Source of the DNA: Tolypeutes matacus
Lineage: Eukaryota; Chordata; Mammalia; Cingulata; Chlamyphoridae
NCBI GenBank assembly: GCA_026826555.1
Contig: JAKSZT010054304.1
Location: 49,293,548-49,357,547 of the forward strand
Reading direction: 5' to 3'
DNA length: 64,000 nucleotides
The first letter of the stretch is position 1. Every line of letters begins with the position of its first letter. Position numbers and translations under genes: made by a program. The notes beneath the pieces were generated by a model that was given only the letters and a program-made list of their open reading frames with translations, was not told the origin of the DNA and ran no database searches. Shown piece by piece: positions 48,955 through 60,629 of the stretch.

Positions 48955-49190
48955 TAATAATGATAGTGACAGTTGTTGCACAGTGGTTGTATACAGGGTG
49001 CTTTTCATTGATTATTTCCATAAACCCTCACAACAACCTTCCAAGAGGGGTACTATTTTTCTTATTATACAGGTGAGAAAACCAAGACTCAAGTAGGTTA
49101 AGCAGCTTGCTTAAAGTCACATATAAGTGGCATATCCAGAGTTAAAACACAAGTAGTCAGTCTCCAGGATATGTGCGCTTGTCCATTAGC
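48955..49190 (-). repeat. Antisense MIR
   Basis: taaaccctcacaacaacctt, ttattatacaggtgagaaaa, ctcaagtaggttaagcagct and gtcacatataagtggca in antisense MIR order. Confidence 0.85.
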
Positions 49191-49447
49191 TTTAGCAGTC
49201 TCCCTTTTCAAATGTCAAAGTTGCCATTTATAACTTACTTGTGAATGAGATTAAACTGAAGGTTTGGAGCAGAAAGATGGACTTTAAAATGTCGGTATGT
49301 TTTTAAATGTGAGTGGATAGTTAAATGCAAGACAATGATTCTCTAGTCTTCTTTCAAAATGCCTTAAGTATATTCCTAATCCTTCTCAAAAACTCACAAA
49401 ACACAGGTTAGTATTGCTGAGATTAAATACATGTTTGGAGTCTATAG
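49191..49447. other. Short unannotated gap
   Basis: Nothing recognised. Confidence 0.4.
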
Positions 49448-49869
49448 TGGGTTGAATGGTGGCCCCCCAAATATGTCCATATTCTAATCCCTGGAACCTG
49501 TGAATGTGACCTTATTTGGAAAAAGGATTCTTTGCAGATATGACTAAGTTAAGAATCTTAAGATAAGACCATACCAGGGACCTGAGTGGGCCCTAAACCC
49601 AATGGCAATGTCCTTATAAGAGATGGGAGAGGAGAGGGCAGGTTCATGCAGAGGAATAAGGCCACGTGAAGATAGAGCCAGAGGTTAGAATCCTACAGTC
49701 CGAGAAATGCATGGAGCCACCAGGAGCTGAACGAGGCAAGGAAGGATGCTCCTCTAAACCACGATGATTTGGGGCTTCTTGCCTCCAGAACTGTGAGAGA
49801 ATAAACTTCTCCTGTTTTAACCACCACGTTTATGATAATTTGTTATGGCAGCCCTAGGAAATTAATACA
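49448..49869 (+). mobile_element. MLT1-type (MaLR) solo LTR
   Basis: Starts tgggttgaatggtggccccc, includes gtgaccttatttggaaa, gccacgtgaagatagagcca, gcctccagaactgtgagaga, AATAAA near 49800, and ends aaattaataca. This matches the MLT1 layout. A TSD is not preserved. Confidence 0.9.
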
Positions 49870-50154
49870 GAGGAGAATTACTCCATGCACCAAATATGGA
49901 ACAACTTGAAAGTATAAGATGTGGCAGCTAAGAACCAGTTCTCCAGAATCTATAGCCTGGGACCTTACCTCCTCCAATGGATCAGGAAAAGTCACACACC
50001 TGGAAACAAGGAGCAAAGCTGTACAGCTCACACTGATTCTAGCACAGAGAGTGAGCAAGAATTCCTCATCACTACTCACAGCATAGCAGTGTAATAATGA
50101 AACACTTATCTAGACAAATCCCAAGTTCTGTTTAAACATGGTGATTAGATATAA
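49870..50154. other. Short unannotated gap
   Basis: Nothing recognised. Confidence 0.4.
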
Positions 50155-50390
50155 TATTTTTTTTTTTTTTTTATTATGGGTAAAAATCAAAATTCTCACA
50201 ATACATACAAACATTTGTAAAATGATATATAAATATATATGCATATATGTGTATTTGCTTACAAAAATGTTATTTTTTATATATATATATACATATATTT
50301 TAAGAGGTGCTTAGATTACCTAAAATATTATACGGAACCCACTCGGATTCCCATGTTGCCCACCTCCCACACTTAATATTTTATCACTAC
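50155..50390 (-). mobile_element. L1 3' end, antisense
   Basis: T-run, then tgggtaaaaatcaaaattct and cttacaaaaatgttatttt. It is the reverse complement of the L1 tail at 21490-21705. Confidence 0.82.
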
Positions 50391-51051
50391 TTGGTCCAAA
50401 AGGGAAAAAACTCTTAGAGTGAAACCAAGGGAAATACTTTACTCAGATAAATGTAAACAGATTCAGACCCAGAGAGGGAACCAATAAGAAACTACCCCAA
50501 AATGTTTGACTCCTAAATTATTCTGTGATATACTTTCTGAATCCTGATTATAAACACAAATCAACAAGCAAAAATTGTATATCACACAGGCAGGATATCT
50601 GAGGTGTCGTCATACAAGAAACTTGATTTCATCTCCTTCTGTCCCTTTAAATTTGCTCAATGGAGATTAAACTTCTTCCTGCCCCTGGATAAAAATTCTC
50701 ATGGACACTGTGACTTTCCTGGTAATTCTTAGATATTAAAAATCTTACATTTATTTTAAGTGTCAAACAGCCTTAAGTCTTTACTGCTAAGGCAAGTATA
50801 AAAACTTCAAACTTCATCTAAACTCAGGCCAAACTGGGCTTCCTGGGCAGGGTGGTAGTGGGAGAGGAAGGCATCGGCCTCCTGGCATTGCCCAGCCTCA
50901 CTCACCTGCTGGCTGTGGACTCTCACCTGGCCAGGGTCCCAATCCAGTGAGCCTAAAGGCTAAGGAGCTGGAAAAGCTCCTCCTTGGCCAGGGCCGTCAT
51001 AGAAGGCAAATCACCGTCCTGTCCTGGCAGAAGTCTCTTTCTCTCTTGGGT
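50391..51051. other. Repeat-poor sequence
   Basis: On the minus strand there is a strong splice-donor-like CAG/GTGAGT at 50905/50906 in a GC-rich block (50820-51000). There is no domain match and I do not call a gene. Confidence 0.4.
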
Positions 51052-51275
51052 ACTTTTGTGGGCTCAAGTGGTTGAGGGCCCGCCTCCCACATGGGAGGTC
51101 CCAGGTTCAGTTCCCGGTGCCTCCTGTATAAACAAAAACAAACAACAAGCAAAACAAATGAAAAAAACAACTCAGGGAAGTCGATGTGGCTCAGTGGTTG
51201 GGTGCCAGCTTCCCACATACCAGGTCCCAGGTTCCATACCCCGCCCCGGTACCTAAAAAAATATATATATATGTT
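51052..51275 (+). mobile_element. Two DAS-type SINE monomers in tandem
   Basis: gtgggctcaagtggttgagg to ggttcagttcccggtgcctc (51052-51172), then gatgtggctcagtggttggg to ggtacctaaaaaaa (51174-51275). Each has its own A-rich tail. Confidence 0.92.
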
Positions 51276-51710
51276 TCTTTCTTTTTTTAGAGCAGTTGTA
51301 GGCTTACAGAAAAATCGTCCAGAAAGTAGAGTTCCCAAATAAACCCCCCGCACACAGTTTTCCCTATTATTAACATGTGGTGTTAATGTGGTAACTTTGT
51401 TGCAATTGATGAAACAATATAATTATAATTATGTGATTAACTATAGAGTTAATATAATAATTTATTATTACATTAGAGTTCCCTCTGTGATGTATAGTTT
51501 ATGGGTTTTTTATTATTTGATTCTGATAACAGATATACAACATAAAATTTCCCATTTCAGCCACCTTCCAGGATTCAGTTTAGTGGAGCTGATTATGTTC
51601 AAATCCCACTCTGTTATAAGGACCCTAATGATTACATTGGTTCCACACTGATAACTCAGCCTAATCTCCAGATCCTTAATCACACCATCAGACCCCTTTT
51701 GCCATGTTAG
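51276..51710 (-). mobile_element. Old L1 3' end, antisense
   Basis: gagcagttgtaggcttacag, gagttcccaaataaaccccc and cctattattaacatgtggtg is the antisense L1 3' end pattern. Confidence 0.75.
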
Positions 51711-52340
51711 GTAACATACTCACAGGTTCTGGGTATTAGGACGTAGACATCTTGGGGGCGGGGGCGGGGAGGGGCATTACCTTGCCTACTGCAGGGATCC
51801 TTTTGGGCAGGATTTAAAATGGTCCCAGGCTGGTCCTTCTTGAATGGGCCACCACTGGGCCACAGGAGCCTCCAATTCTTTGCCTGGAGAGGGCCTGAGT
51901 ACGGGTGAGCCTCAGAGCAACAGCAGCTCTCCAGCAGCAGCACACCCAAAGCAGGGACCTGCCTCACCCCTGTCCACTGGACTCCCCAGGCAGGAGTCAG
52001 ACACGCTCTATGCAGAGACCACCTGCTCCCCAAGTGGCCAACTGAAGCTCGTCTCGTTAGTTGTGAGACAAGGGCAAGCACCCCCACCTCCTTCACTGGG
52101 GTGGGGAAGCCAGTCTCAGCAGAGCTCTCTGCAAAGAAAGCATCTCACAACCTCCCATTCTCTACTCCCAACCCTCCCACCCTCAGTAGGACTGCCTGTC
52201 TCCTGGTTCTCAGTCTTCTACTTGGAAATTTCTTCAGGTCTGCCTCTCATCTCACTCTGGGATCATTTACCTGCCGCCTCTTGTTAACTCAGTTGATAAA
52301 TATCTAATTTAATATGTTGTTATAAAAACAAAAAGTAGAA
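51711..52340. other. GC-rich unannotated sequence
   Basis: G-rich run ggcgggggcggggaggggc at 51758-51776. Open frames of 129 and 147 codons overlap on opposite strands (51707-52287). No domain match, so not called. Confidence 0.45.
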
Positions 52341-52349
52341 CTGGTCAGA

Positions 52350-52930
52350 GAACACAAAAAGGCAATTCACAAAAGAATAAGTCATTTTCAAAGGGATCAA
52401 ATAAATTCAGATTAAAAGATGTCATTTTCACCGATGAGATTAGCAAGGTTTCAGAATCTAATAACAGGACTTTTACACATCGCTGAGGGGAGTGTAAATT
52501 ATCTAGCTGGCAATTTCTCAAATTTGAAAAAGTCATTGAAGGTGTACAAAGATTCTTATGTTCACTGTATCATTATTTATATAAACCAAGTTTTTTGGTA
52601 ATTTAATGAAGGATTGGTTAAATAATCTATGGTTTCTGTATATGATGGAATATTTTGTAACCACCTGAAGAGGTGTTATAGAAGATTAGATGACATCAAT
52701 AAATAAGTCATGATATATTGGTAAATGAAAAAATCTGAATTAAAAACATTATTTACAGAGTGGTCTAATTTTGTGGGGAAATATATCTGAAAGGTAAACA
52801 TTCAAATGCTATAAAAATGGGTAACCTTATGTGGTGGGGTTATGGGTAAATTTTAATTTTCTTCTTTGGATTTTCTGTATTTTTTAGTGCAAAACTGTAA
52901 TATAACCTTTATTTCTTAAAATGTAAGTGA
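52350..52930 (+). mobile_element. Old L1/HAL1-type 3' end
   Basis: accgatgagattagcaaggt, cttttacacatcgctgagggg, gtgtaaattatctagctggc and ttttgtaaccacctgaagag followed by ttagtgcaaaactgtaatat. Diverged. Confidence 0.7.
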
Positions 52931-53544
52931 TAGTAGGCACAGCTGTCTTTCGGGTATTTGTTTTGATGTAAGCAGGTCCTGTAGAGAAGGTACCGGGGAG
53001 CTCTCTCACGGTAAAAGGGAGCAGGAACATGGAGAATTGCCCAGCAAGGACAGGGCCAGAGGAAATTCCACATCATGACTGTAAGGGTGGGGCGAGTGGC
53101 TGGGTAGGGCTGGCTTTGCAGCCAGTACTCTTAATAGATGGTATGCCTGCCCCTCAGCGGGCCCCGATCAGCAAATATTGGTCCTGAGTCCACTAAGAAA
53201 GAGAGATAGGATGATCTGTTTGAGCCTCAAAGGGCTGGTTAGGGGGAGAGAAATTGGATAAAACATTTACAAAGGTTATGCATTAATAAATTCAAAATAA
53301 TATAGTACTGGCTGGATTGTATATATGGCAGAGCTGGTGCAGAGTAAATAATCAGAGCTCTAAGAATTTGTTGAGAAAAAATAAGGTGAAATATATGGAT
53401 GAATATATTGATTCTAGCCAAAAACCCACAACTCCTTAAGGCCTGCCTCCTGCCTAATATGCATATTTGGTTCTCATTAAATGTCTGTAGGAGGGAGGGA
53501 GGAAGAAGGGACATTTCAGGTGGTAGGTGCAGCTAAGCCCTTGG
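52931..53544. other. Unannotated sequence
   Basis: Nothing recognised. Confidence 0.4.
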
Positions 53545-53715
53545 TCCTCAGGGTGGTCCCTGGACCAGTGGCAAACCCTGGGAACTTCCTAGAAAGGTAA
53601 ATTCTCGGGCCCCACCCCAGACCCTCTGAATCATAGACTCTGAGCATGCAGCCCAGCCCTCTGTGTGTCAACAGCTCTCCAGGTGATTCTGATGTAGCTA
53701 AAGTTGGAAAGCCAT
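53545..53715 (+). mobile_element. MER5A-type (hAT) element
   Basis: tcctcagggtggtccctgga, attctcgggccccaccccag, ccctctgaatcatagactct and ccaggtgattctgatgtagc is a near-complete MER5A order. Confidence 0.9.
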
Positions 53716-54126
53716 GGGGTCAAGGTATAGAAGCCGGCATGAGCAGGTAGTGAGTACGTAATCTAGGTTCTCTGTACATGCAACAATACTTTGTAACCAC
53801 CTGAAGTGATGCTGTAGATTAAATGACCTCAGTAAATAAGTCATATATCGTGGTTGTGGGTAAGGAGACTGGCTTTGCTGCAGTGAAGGGCCCCTATCAG
53901 GGATGGATGGGAGACAAGGTGGGAAAGCCTCAATAAGGGTGAAGGGGTAGGAAGGCTCTGTATTATTGGAAGTAAAATAGATTTTAAAAATTTTCACAAA
54001 CAACATGGCTGAATTTATATAGAACTATTAAGAATGAATGGACACAGGACACTAAAAAGCAATATATATATATGTTTAAGAATATATAAATATAAATGAA
54101 TAGCTATTTAAAAATCATTTTCCAAG
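53716..54126. other. Unannotated, with an L1 fragment
   Basis: tttgtaaccacctgaagtgatgctg at about 53790 repeats the L1/HAL1 segment seen at 52655. The rest is unrecognised. Confidence 0.45.
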
Positions 54127-55040
54127 TGTCTTAGTCTGCCAAAGGGGTGTCAATGCAAAGTACCAGAAATCTGTTGGCTTTTATAAAGGATATTTATTTG
54201 TTGTAAAAGCTTACAGTCCCAAGGCTATAAAAAGTCCAACTCAAGGCACCATAAGAGGTGCTTTCTCACCAAAGTCAGTTGCCACGTATTGAAGCCAGAT
54301 GGCCACCCAACTCTGGCTGGTTTCTGCTTTCCCCTCCAGGCTCACCCTTTCCTCTTGAGCTCTGTGGGCCCAGTGGCCAGGCATTCTTAACCTTATTTGT
54401 TCCATGGAACCCTTTACCAGTCAGGTGAAAAGCACAGACCGCTTACTAAGTCCACACTATACTATGTATTATTTAATAAATAGATCACACCTGCACCAAC
54501 ATGTGAATAATGTATTTCTGAATTTCAATTCAAGTTCATGGACCGTTGTTAAGAACTCTGGGCCCAGCCTCTTGAGGCTTCATGCTTAAGTGATCCTGTA
54601 ATCCTTTCTCTCTTGGCATAACAGGGTCTGTTTCTTTTCTGGGCCTCCTATATCAGTCTTGGCTGTACTGCTTTCTTCCCAATCTCAGCTGTATGTTATC
54701 AGGCAAAATGGCTCATTTTCCCCTAGGGCCTCAGCTGTTTGAGCCTTCTCCTTTCTGTCACATGGCAGGATCAAAAATGATAGAGCTCTCTCTTCCTATG
54801 TCTGTCTCTATATGTGTCCATTTATATCAGACCCAGCAAGGTGGCGGGGACACAACCTGAGTCACGCCCACTGGCGTAATCAAATCACAAGCCCTAAATC
54901 AATTTTAACAGGTAATCTAAACAAAGGCCCCTCAGCTGAACTTAATACAATCAAAGGGTATCACACCCAGAGGAACAGATTAGTTTACAAACATAATCTT
55001 TCTTTTTTTGGGATTCATAAAATAATTTTAAACTGCCACA
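54127..55040 (-). mobile_element. Solo LTR of the local family, with a DNA transposon inside
   Basis: Starts tgtcttagtctgcc and ends aactgccaca; flanks ccaag/tcaag (54122-54126; 55041-55045) fit a 5-bp TSD with one change. It carries cttttataaaggatatttatt and aacataatctttcttt shared with the other copies. Confidence 0.85.
54378..54560. mobile_element. hAT-like non-autonomous transposon inside the LTR
   Basis: The ends caggcattcttaac and gttaagaactctg are inverted repeats starting CAG. The LTR sequence ggcccag(t/c) lies near both ends, fitting an 8-bp TSD with a 3-bp disturbance on the left. Confidence 0.6.
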
Positions 55041-56115
55041 TCAAGTGATCAAATACATTAAAATTAAAAGAAGATTCCATTTTCACTGATGAGATGGTTA
55101 AGGTTTCAGAGTCTGAGAATACCCTGTGAGGATATGAAGAAAATGTGCCAATGAAAATAAAATCTCCTCACTAACACATCAATTATGTGTTTGTTCAAAG
55201 GCATATATGATGTTTATACAATTATAATGAAATCATACATGCAAGTTTGTTTTCTTTTTTGTTTTTTTTAACATTTTGTAGTGGGATGACATTTTGAGAA
55301 TTAATCAGTGAATTAAAACTTTCATTTTGGTTTGGGGTGGTGTGTTTTACATCTCAGCTCTTTGTAGACTTGAAAGATCCACTCTCTGTGGAGGGCTGTT
55401 AGAGCAGAACCAAAGTAGAAAATATTCAAATATTGGGTTTTGAATTTCAAAAGTTGAAGTCCAGGCCAAAGACAAAAGCATTTGGAAGTAAGTGAACAGT
55501 CAGAACCAGGCTTTCTTACCTCAGTCTTGAAAAGATGTTGGACTTGGGGAGAGACCCAGAGACTCAGAAGGAAAGAGATGTGTGCATCCTTGTGCCCATT
55601 TCCCACCCACACCCACACCCCCGGGACCTCGTGGATGAGGAAAACCTTGATACCTTTAGGTGATGTGAGATAGGAAGAGACCTGAACCGCTTTCCTCAAG
55701 AGAGCTTGAGGAGGTGGCAAGTGCCGCAGAGTCCCTTCCACTCGACGCCGTGTGGGAGCAGAAATGGCTCCATGGCCTGGCTGGGACATGAGGACCCAAG
55801 ACAGACTCCCTGTAGCCCAGAGTTGTTTGGTGCTACAGACTGGACATGGCTAAGACAGAGGCTGGCCTGAAACACTCCACGTTAGGGAGCAGGAGACAAC
55901 CCAGGTCCTGCATGGATCAGTGACCAAGGAAGAGACAAGTCATTGGACATCCCAGTGGATGCCAGCAAGAGTGAGAGATGACAAAGTACAGGCACAACCC
56001 CAGAGGAAATCAAGCAATTGGGAGCAGGGGCTGGCAATAGGGTTTTGAATGCCTGAGATTCCTCAGAATCAGCACAATGGGGGCATGGTACTCAGCATAG
56101 CAGGGGCTTGACAAA
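55041..56115. other. Mostly unannotated sequence
   Basis: An L1 scrap is at about 55075-55135. The minus-strand 155-codon frame (55322-55789) has no recognisable domain and is not called. Confidence 0.45.
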
Positions 56116-57060
56116 GAAAGTCAGTCTTACTATAGAAAATTAAAGAAAGTGACGTTTTTGTTACAACTGAGAATGTGGCCTGAGATTCATACCTAAGATT
56201 TGTTTCAGGTCTCATAAGACAATAATTATTATTTTCATTGAATATACTATAATGAAAAATACCTCATCAAGTAAATGTACTACATTTTATTTAATCATTC
56301 CCCTGTTTGTGGAAATTAACTGTTTACATTTTAATATAATAAAAATAAGACAACAAATATGTTCATAGTTATTTAGTTATTCTACAACATTTATTTACCA
56401 CCTACAATATGTCAAACTCTGGATTAGGCACCAGGAATTTGGAGGTAAAAAAAAAAAAATTTCCCATTGTTTGGTGGGAGAGTCAGATGTGTAGTGCTCA
56501 TTTCAATGCAATATGAATAGTTTTATTAAAAATGTGTATACCTTGTGTCTTCTTTGAAATTATTTCCTTAGGATACCAAGTAGTGACTTTCCTGTTTCAT
56601 AGTGACAAATTTCTGATTTATACTGCAATGAGGGTTCCTGTTATATAATACATATAATATCTCTTGATTTTTATATGCACTGGAAATCTTTTGTCTTCCC
56701 TTTTTTTTTGATTTATAGTTCTTTTTCTTTCAGGGAACAGATTTTTATAAATGTATTTGAACTTATCTTTTTGTTTTAAAATTTTCTTCTGATTTTAAAG
56801 CTTAGAAAACTATCCCTTTAAAGTTATGCTAAATACTCATTTTATTTTCTGCTAGTTTAAAAAATGACTTGATTTTTATTTAGTTGTTCAATTACTTAAT
56901 CCATATGGAGTTTATTTTAGCAGTTAATTAGAGCAATTTATTTTCTGAGTTGCTAGCTAAGACCATTCTTCCTTTCCTTGTTCTTTGGTGATATTTATCT
57001 AAGATAAAATCACCCCTTTTTTTAGATATTAGACTTGGTAGCTCTTAGACCCTGATGGGC
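56116..57060 (-). mobile_element. Old L1-type, antisense
   Basis: T-rich with acttaatccatatggagttta followed by gagttgctagctaagacca, an antisense L1 reverse-transcriptase-region pattern. Diverged. Confidence 0.55.
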
Positions 57061-57095
57061 CTGTGGCTCCCATATTATTGAATCAATAGTGTCCG

Positions 57096-57259
57096 AGGGG
57101 GAAGCGGCTGTGGCTCAATCAGTAGGGCTCCTGTTTACCATATGGGAGGCCCCGGGTTCTGTTCCCGGGGCCTCCTGGTGAGGGCAGGCCCGCCCGCACG
57201 GCCGTGGTTGGCTGACCCAGCGAGCACAAGCAGCAGGGGGGGGGATAAATGAATAAATA
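57096..57259 (+). mobile_element. Young DAS-type SINE with perfect 11-bp TSD
   Basis: aatagtgtccg flanks it (57085-57095; 57260-57270). It starts agggggaagcggctgtggct, has the gggttctgttcccggggcct box-B region, a GC-rich gaggcccgcccgcacggcc-type linker, a G-run and the GATAAATGAATAAATA tail. Confidence 0.95.
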
Positions 57260-57307
57260 AATAGTGTCCGTGGGGAGGGAAGAACCATCAAGAACAGGGG
57301 AACTACT

Positions 57308-57334
57308 ACTTGGTTTTGAATTTCAAAACCAAGT
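57308..57334. repeat. Perfect 27-bp palindrome
   Basis: acttggttttgaa, one central t, then ttcaaaaccaagt: 13-bp arms with no mismatch. It is about 40 bp after the SINE TSD and outside any repeat I recognise. Confidence 0.95.
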
Positions 57335-58802
57335 CAAGTCCATAATGAGGTTATAGCATGAAAGCAAGAGCTGTGGTTTTGCAAAATCCAGGCCATGTTG
57401 TTAAACATTAAAAAAATAAAAAAGGATTTGGAAGTTTCATAGAGTCGAAGTTTAGAGAACTAATCATAGAACATATTACTGATCAGAGAGGAATATGGAA
57501 TTTGATGTTAGTGAAATTCCCAGCTCATAAGAAGGAAAACTCCCTTCTAATGCTGGTAGTAGATGCTGGGTGACAGAGGGAAGAGAAGGGGAAAGGATCA
57601 CCTGAAAGTCCTGACTCCCATCCTAATACAAGGATGGAACATTGATCAAAGGTGTATGTGTGTGTGGGGGGGCATCATGGGTAAAACAATCAATGGATAG
57701 ATTTATAGATTTGGGAGAATTTTGCATTTGAGAACTTCAGAAGCTGGTATCCTGCATAACCTGAGCAGAGCTTGCAGAAACTACAGATGTTGCAGAAAAA
57801 CCTTCCCTGAGTGGGGTGCCATGTCCAATGCAATCCAAGAAAGGGGAGGTAGCAATGGCTGAGGCAAGTGCTGAGGGTAGCTTCAGAGGGTCCCACACAC
57901 ACCACGCATGTTAGGGGGAAAAAGGAGTCAAGGGTTTTCTGCACCTCCCCCCCCGCCCCCCGCCCATGAAGGTGTCGAGTAGCTGAGAGACCAGAAGAGA
58001 CACCTAGGTTCTAAATAAGGAAGCACCCCGCATGGCACTTTTATCACCAGAGGCAGTGACAAGAACCAGGATATGGTGGCAGATGCCAGTGTAATGCCCA
58101 CGGACCAGATCAAGCCAGCTGCATCTCCGAGACCAGGCAAGACCAAGGGCATCTCAGCAGAGGGTAGGGAGGACCCACGGATATCTAAGCAATGCCACTG
58201 AGCCCAGGTACCCTCCTGAGAAGGAGCAGGAGAGACCCATTAAAGCTACCAGGAGTCTGAGGTTTGAATGGACACCTTACCTAAAAGAGATCTGGAATTG
58301 AAAGAGCTTCAGTTAACATTAATCAGCATGTTGAAGTATCTTGTCTCACATCATCTCATCTTTGCTGTCAACTGGAAATAGCATCCAGACTAAGATACAG
58401 TTAAAAAAACAAAATTTATTTTTCCATATCTGAGTAATATGCGAATTTTGAAACCACTACCACCAAACACACACACATAGATGCATACAAACATACATAC
58501 CACTGAGGCCTCCTTGGGGCTTTTTATTCCTTTGATACATTTTAAGTGCATCATTAATGTCAAACAAAATTGTAAATGCCGTTTTTGTATGTTATATCCA
58601 TAGGCAGTATAGAAAGAAATCTTTCCCTTTTTTTCTTTTAATAGGCATAGTAGGGATTTTATACTTTGTGGCAGAGGAACTCAAACTCTTTCATCTGTTG
58701 TCAAGTTAGTGTGAGGTATAGGAAGCTTTATGCTAGGAGTAAATGTAGGAGAGTGGGACAATTTGGAAAATTTGGAAACTCATCTGGAAAATCCTTCACA
58801 CT
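57335..58802. other. Unannotated sequence
   Basis: No gene. C-run 57945-57963; (CACACA) patch near 58465-58480. The rest is unrecognised. Confidence 0.45.
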
Positions 58803-58942
58803 CCATAGGGGTGACCATATGTCTCAGTTTGCCCAAGACAGTCCCAATTTAATCCTGCTGTCCCAACATAATTATTAACAGTGCCCCCTTTCATCTCAAA
58901 AGTGCCCTGACTTGAGTAATAAATTAAAAGGTCGTCCTAAGC
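58803..58942. mobile_element. Old non-autonomous DNA transposon (unnamed)
   Basis: gggtgaccatatgtctcagt at the left and aaaggtcgtcctaag at the right form degenerate inverted ends. The interior cccaatttaatcctgctgtc resembles a common mammalian MER-type element whose name I cannot fix. Confidence 0.55.
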
Positions 58943-59638
58943 CGTGAAGTCGTCCTGGCACAAGGTGGCAGCACTTGCCCACAGTTGAAAAAGTAGTGCA
59001 GCTTAGGTGCCATTCCAGTATCGGTGGCAAAGAAAATGGCCCCTTCATTAACTCAGGACAGGACCCAAAATATACCACTGGGCCACAGGAATAAGGGCAC
59101 CTCAGAATGTAAGGATTTGAAATGAGGGTCGTTTTGTCCATCCCCTGCCATTCAACCATTCCTGGCAGCTGTGAGAGAAGCTGTCCTCAGGTAGGAACTT
59201 TTGCAGCTTGTAAAATTAGGCCTCCCCCCCCCACCAAAAAAAAAAAAAAACAAGCTTATTTCAAATTCACAAAAATAAAAGAACAGAAAAAGGCAGCTCA
59301 ACAAGTTATGGAAACATTACTCCTAAAAAGGTCTTTTTCAGGCACTTTGATCTCATCTAATTCCAACTGCTAACTCAGTTGTTCCTCTAGTGTTCAGAAA
59401 GATCCCCAGATGAATACGGATTAAATGACATAGTCAAGGTCTCCTTATAATGAAAAAAAGTGAAGAGAAACAAAATGCTTAATCATGTTCATGTCCCACA
59501 AACCAAACCCCCAATTTTTTTTTTTTTAACCTTTAGCATTAATATAATACCAACTTTGCTTTTGCTACAAAAACATTACAATGTTGTTGTTAACCATGGT
59601 CCATAAATTAAATTAGTTATATTTTTCTCATGTGTCAC
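58943..59638. other. Unannotated sequence
   Basis: C/A runs at 59222-59252. No gene. Confidence 0.4.
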
Positions 59639-59734
59639 CTTTTTTTTTTTTCAGGAGGTACCAGAGATTGAACCCAGAGATTGAACTCGTACATGGGAAG
59701 CAGGCATTCGACCACTTAAGCTACATTTGCTCCC
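59639..59734 (-). mobile_element. DAS-type SINE, antisense
   Basis: T-run, aggaggtaccagagattgaa, then a locally repeated agattgaac segment, gtacatgggaagcaggcatt and ccacttaagctacatttg. Confidence 0.9.
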
Positions 59735-59769
59735 ATCACTACATTCTTAACACTCTGTGGTAGAAGAAT

Positions 59770-60590
59770 ATTCCTGTATTTATATTATTTTTTTTAAATA
59801 TATATATATATATTTATTTTTAAAAGATACTTAGATTACATGAAATGCTACTTAAAAAAATATAAGGGATTCCCATATGCCTCACTCCCCAGGCCTCCCA
59901 TTTTTCCCCACATTAACAACTTCTTTCATTAGTGTGGTACATTCGTTGCAATTGAACACATTTTGGAACATTGCCACTAAGCATGGACTATAATTTACTT
60001 TGTAGTTTACACTGTCCCCATATTTATACTATAAACACGATCCTCATCTACTTCCAAAATAATTGTTATACATTCCCAATATTATCCTCCAGCTGTCCTC
60101 CAATTAACATTAATCTTCCTAGACTACTTGTTTCAGTCACAATCACATCCATAAATAGGGTTTGTTGCATTCATTATAATGTGTTAACCATCAAGTCCAA
60201 CCATTATCACATATTTACATTTGACCTTATTAAACATTCTGCATACATCCAACATCTTCTCCCCCTTCTCATCCCACATTCCATCTCCCATCAACCTACA
60301 CTTCATAGTCCAACTCCATAAGTCTACTCATTGTATTTAATTATCAACAAAACCAAACAATATTCGTTCTGTTGTGTCTGGCTTATTTATTCCCCAATTG
60401 ATTTCTTCTTACAGCTGAATAATATGCCATCATATGAATTTACCACATCCTGTTTTTCTATTGGGTTGACAGACATTGTTTCCAATTTTAGCAATTGTGA
60501 ATAATGCTGCTATGAACATTGGTGTGCAAATATCTACCTGTGGAGAAGGTGTTTGTTTTTCAAATGATACTACAAATGTCAGCTCTTCTT
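59770..60590 (-). mobile_element. L1 3' end, antisense
   Basis: T-run and (TA)n, gatacttagattacatgaaa, then gctgaataatatgccatcat and gtgaataatgctgctatgaa. This is an antisense L1 with its 3'UTR. Confidence 0.85.
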
Positions 60591-60629
60591 TTTTTCTGCC
60601 CCCCTCACACTGGCTGATCCACCGTCCAC

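Noticed and set aside
51061..51121. tRNA gene (box A and box B visible)
   Set aside because: The same head occurs many times with SINE bodies, A-tails and TSDs. These are tRNA-derived SINEs, not tRNA genes.
51707..52287. 129- and 147-codon frames on opposite strands
   Set aside because: GC-rich low-complexity sequence gives long chance frames. No recognisable family.
55322..55789. 155-codon minus-strand frame
   Set aside because: No domain or splice context; its end contains a CA-rich stretch.
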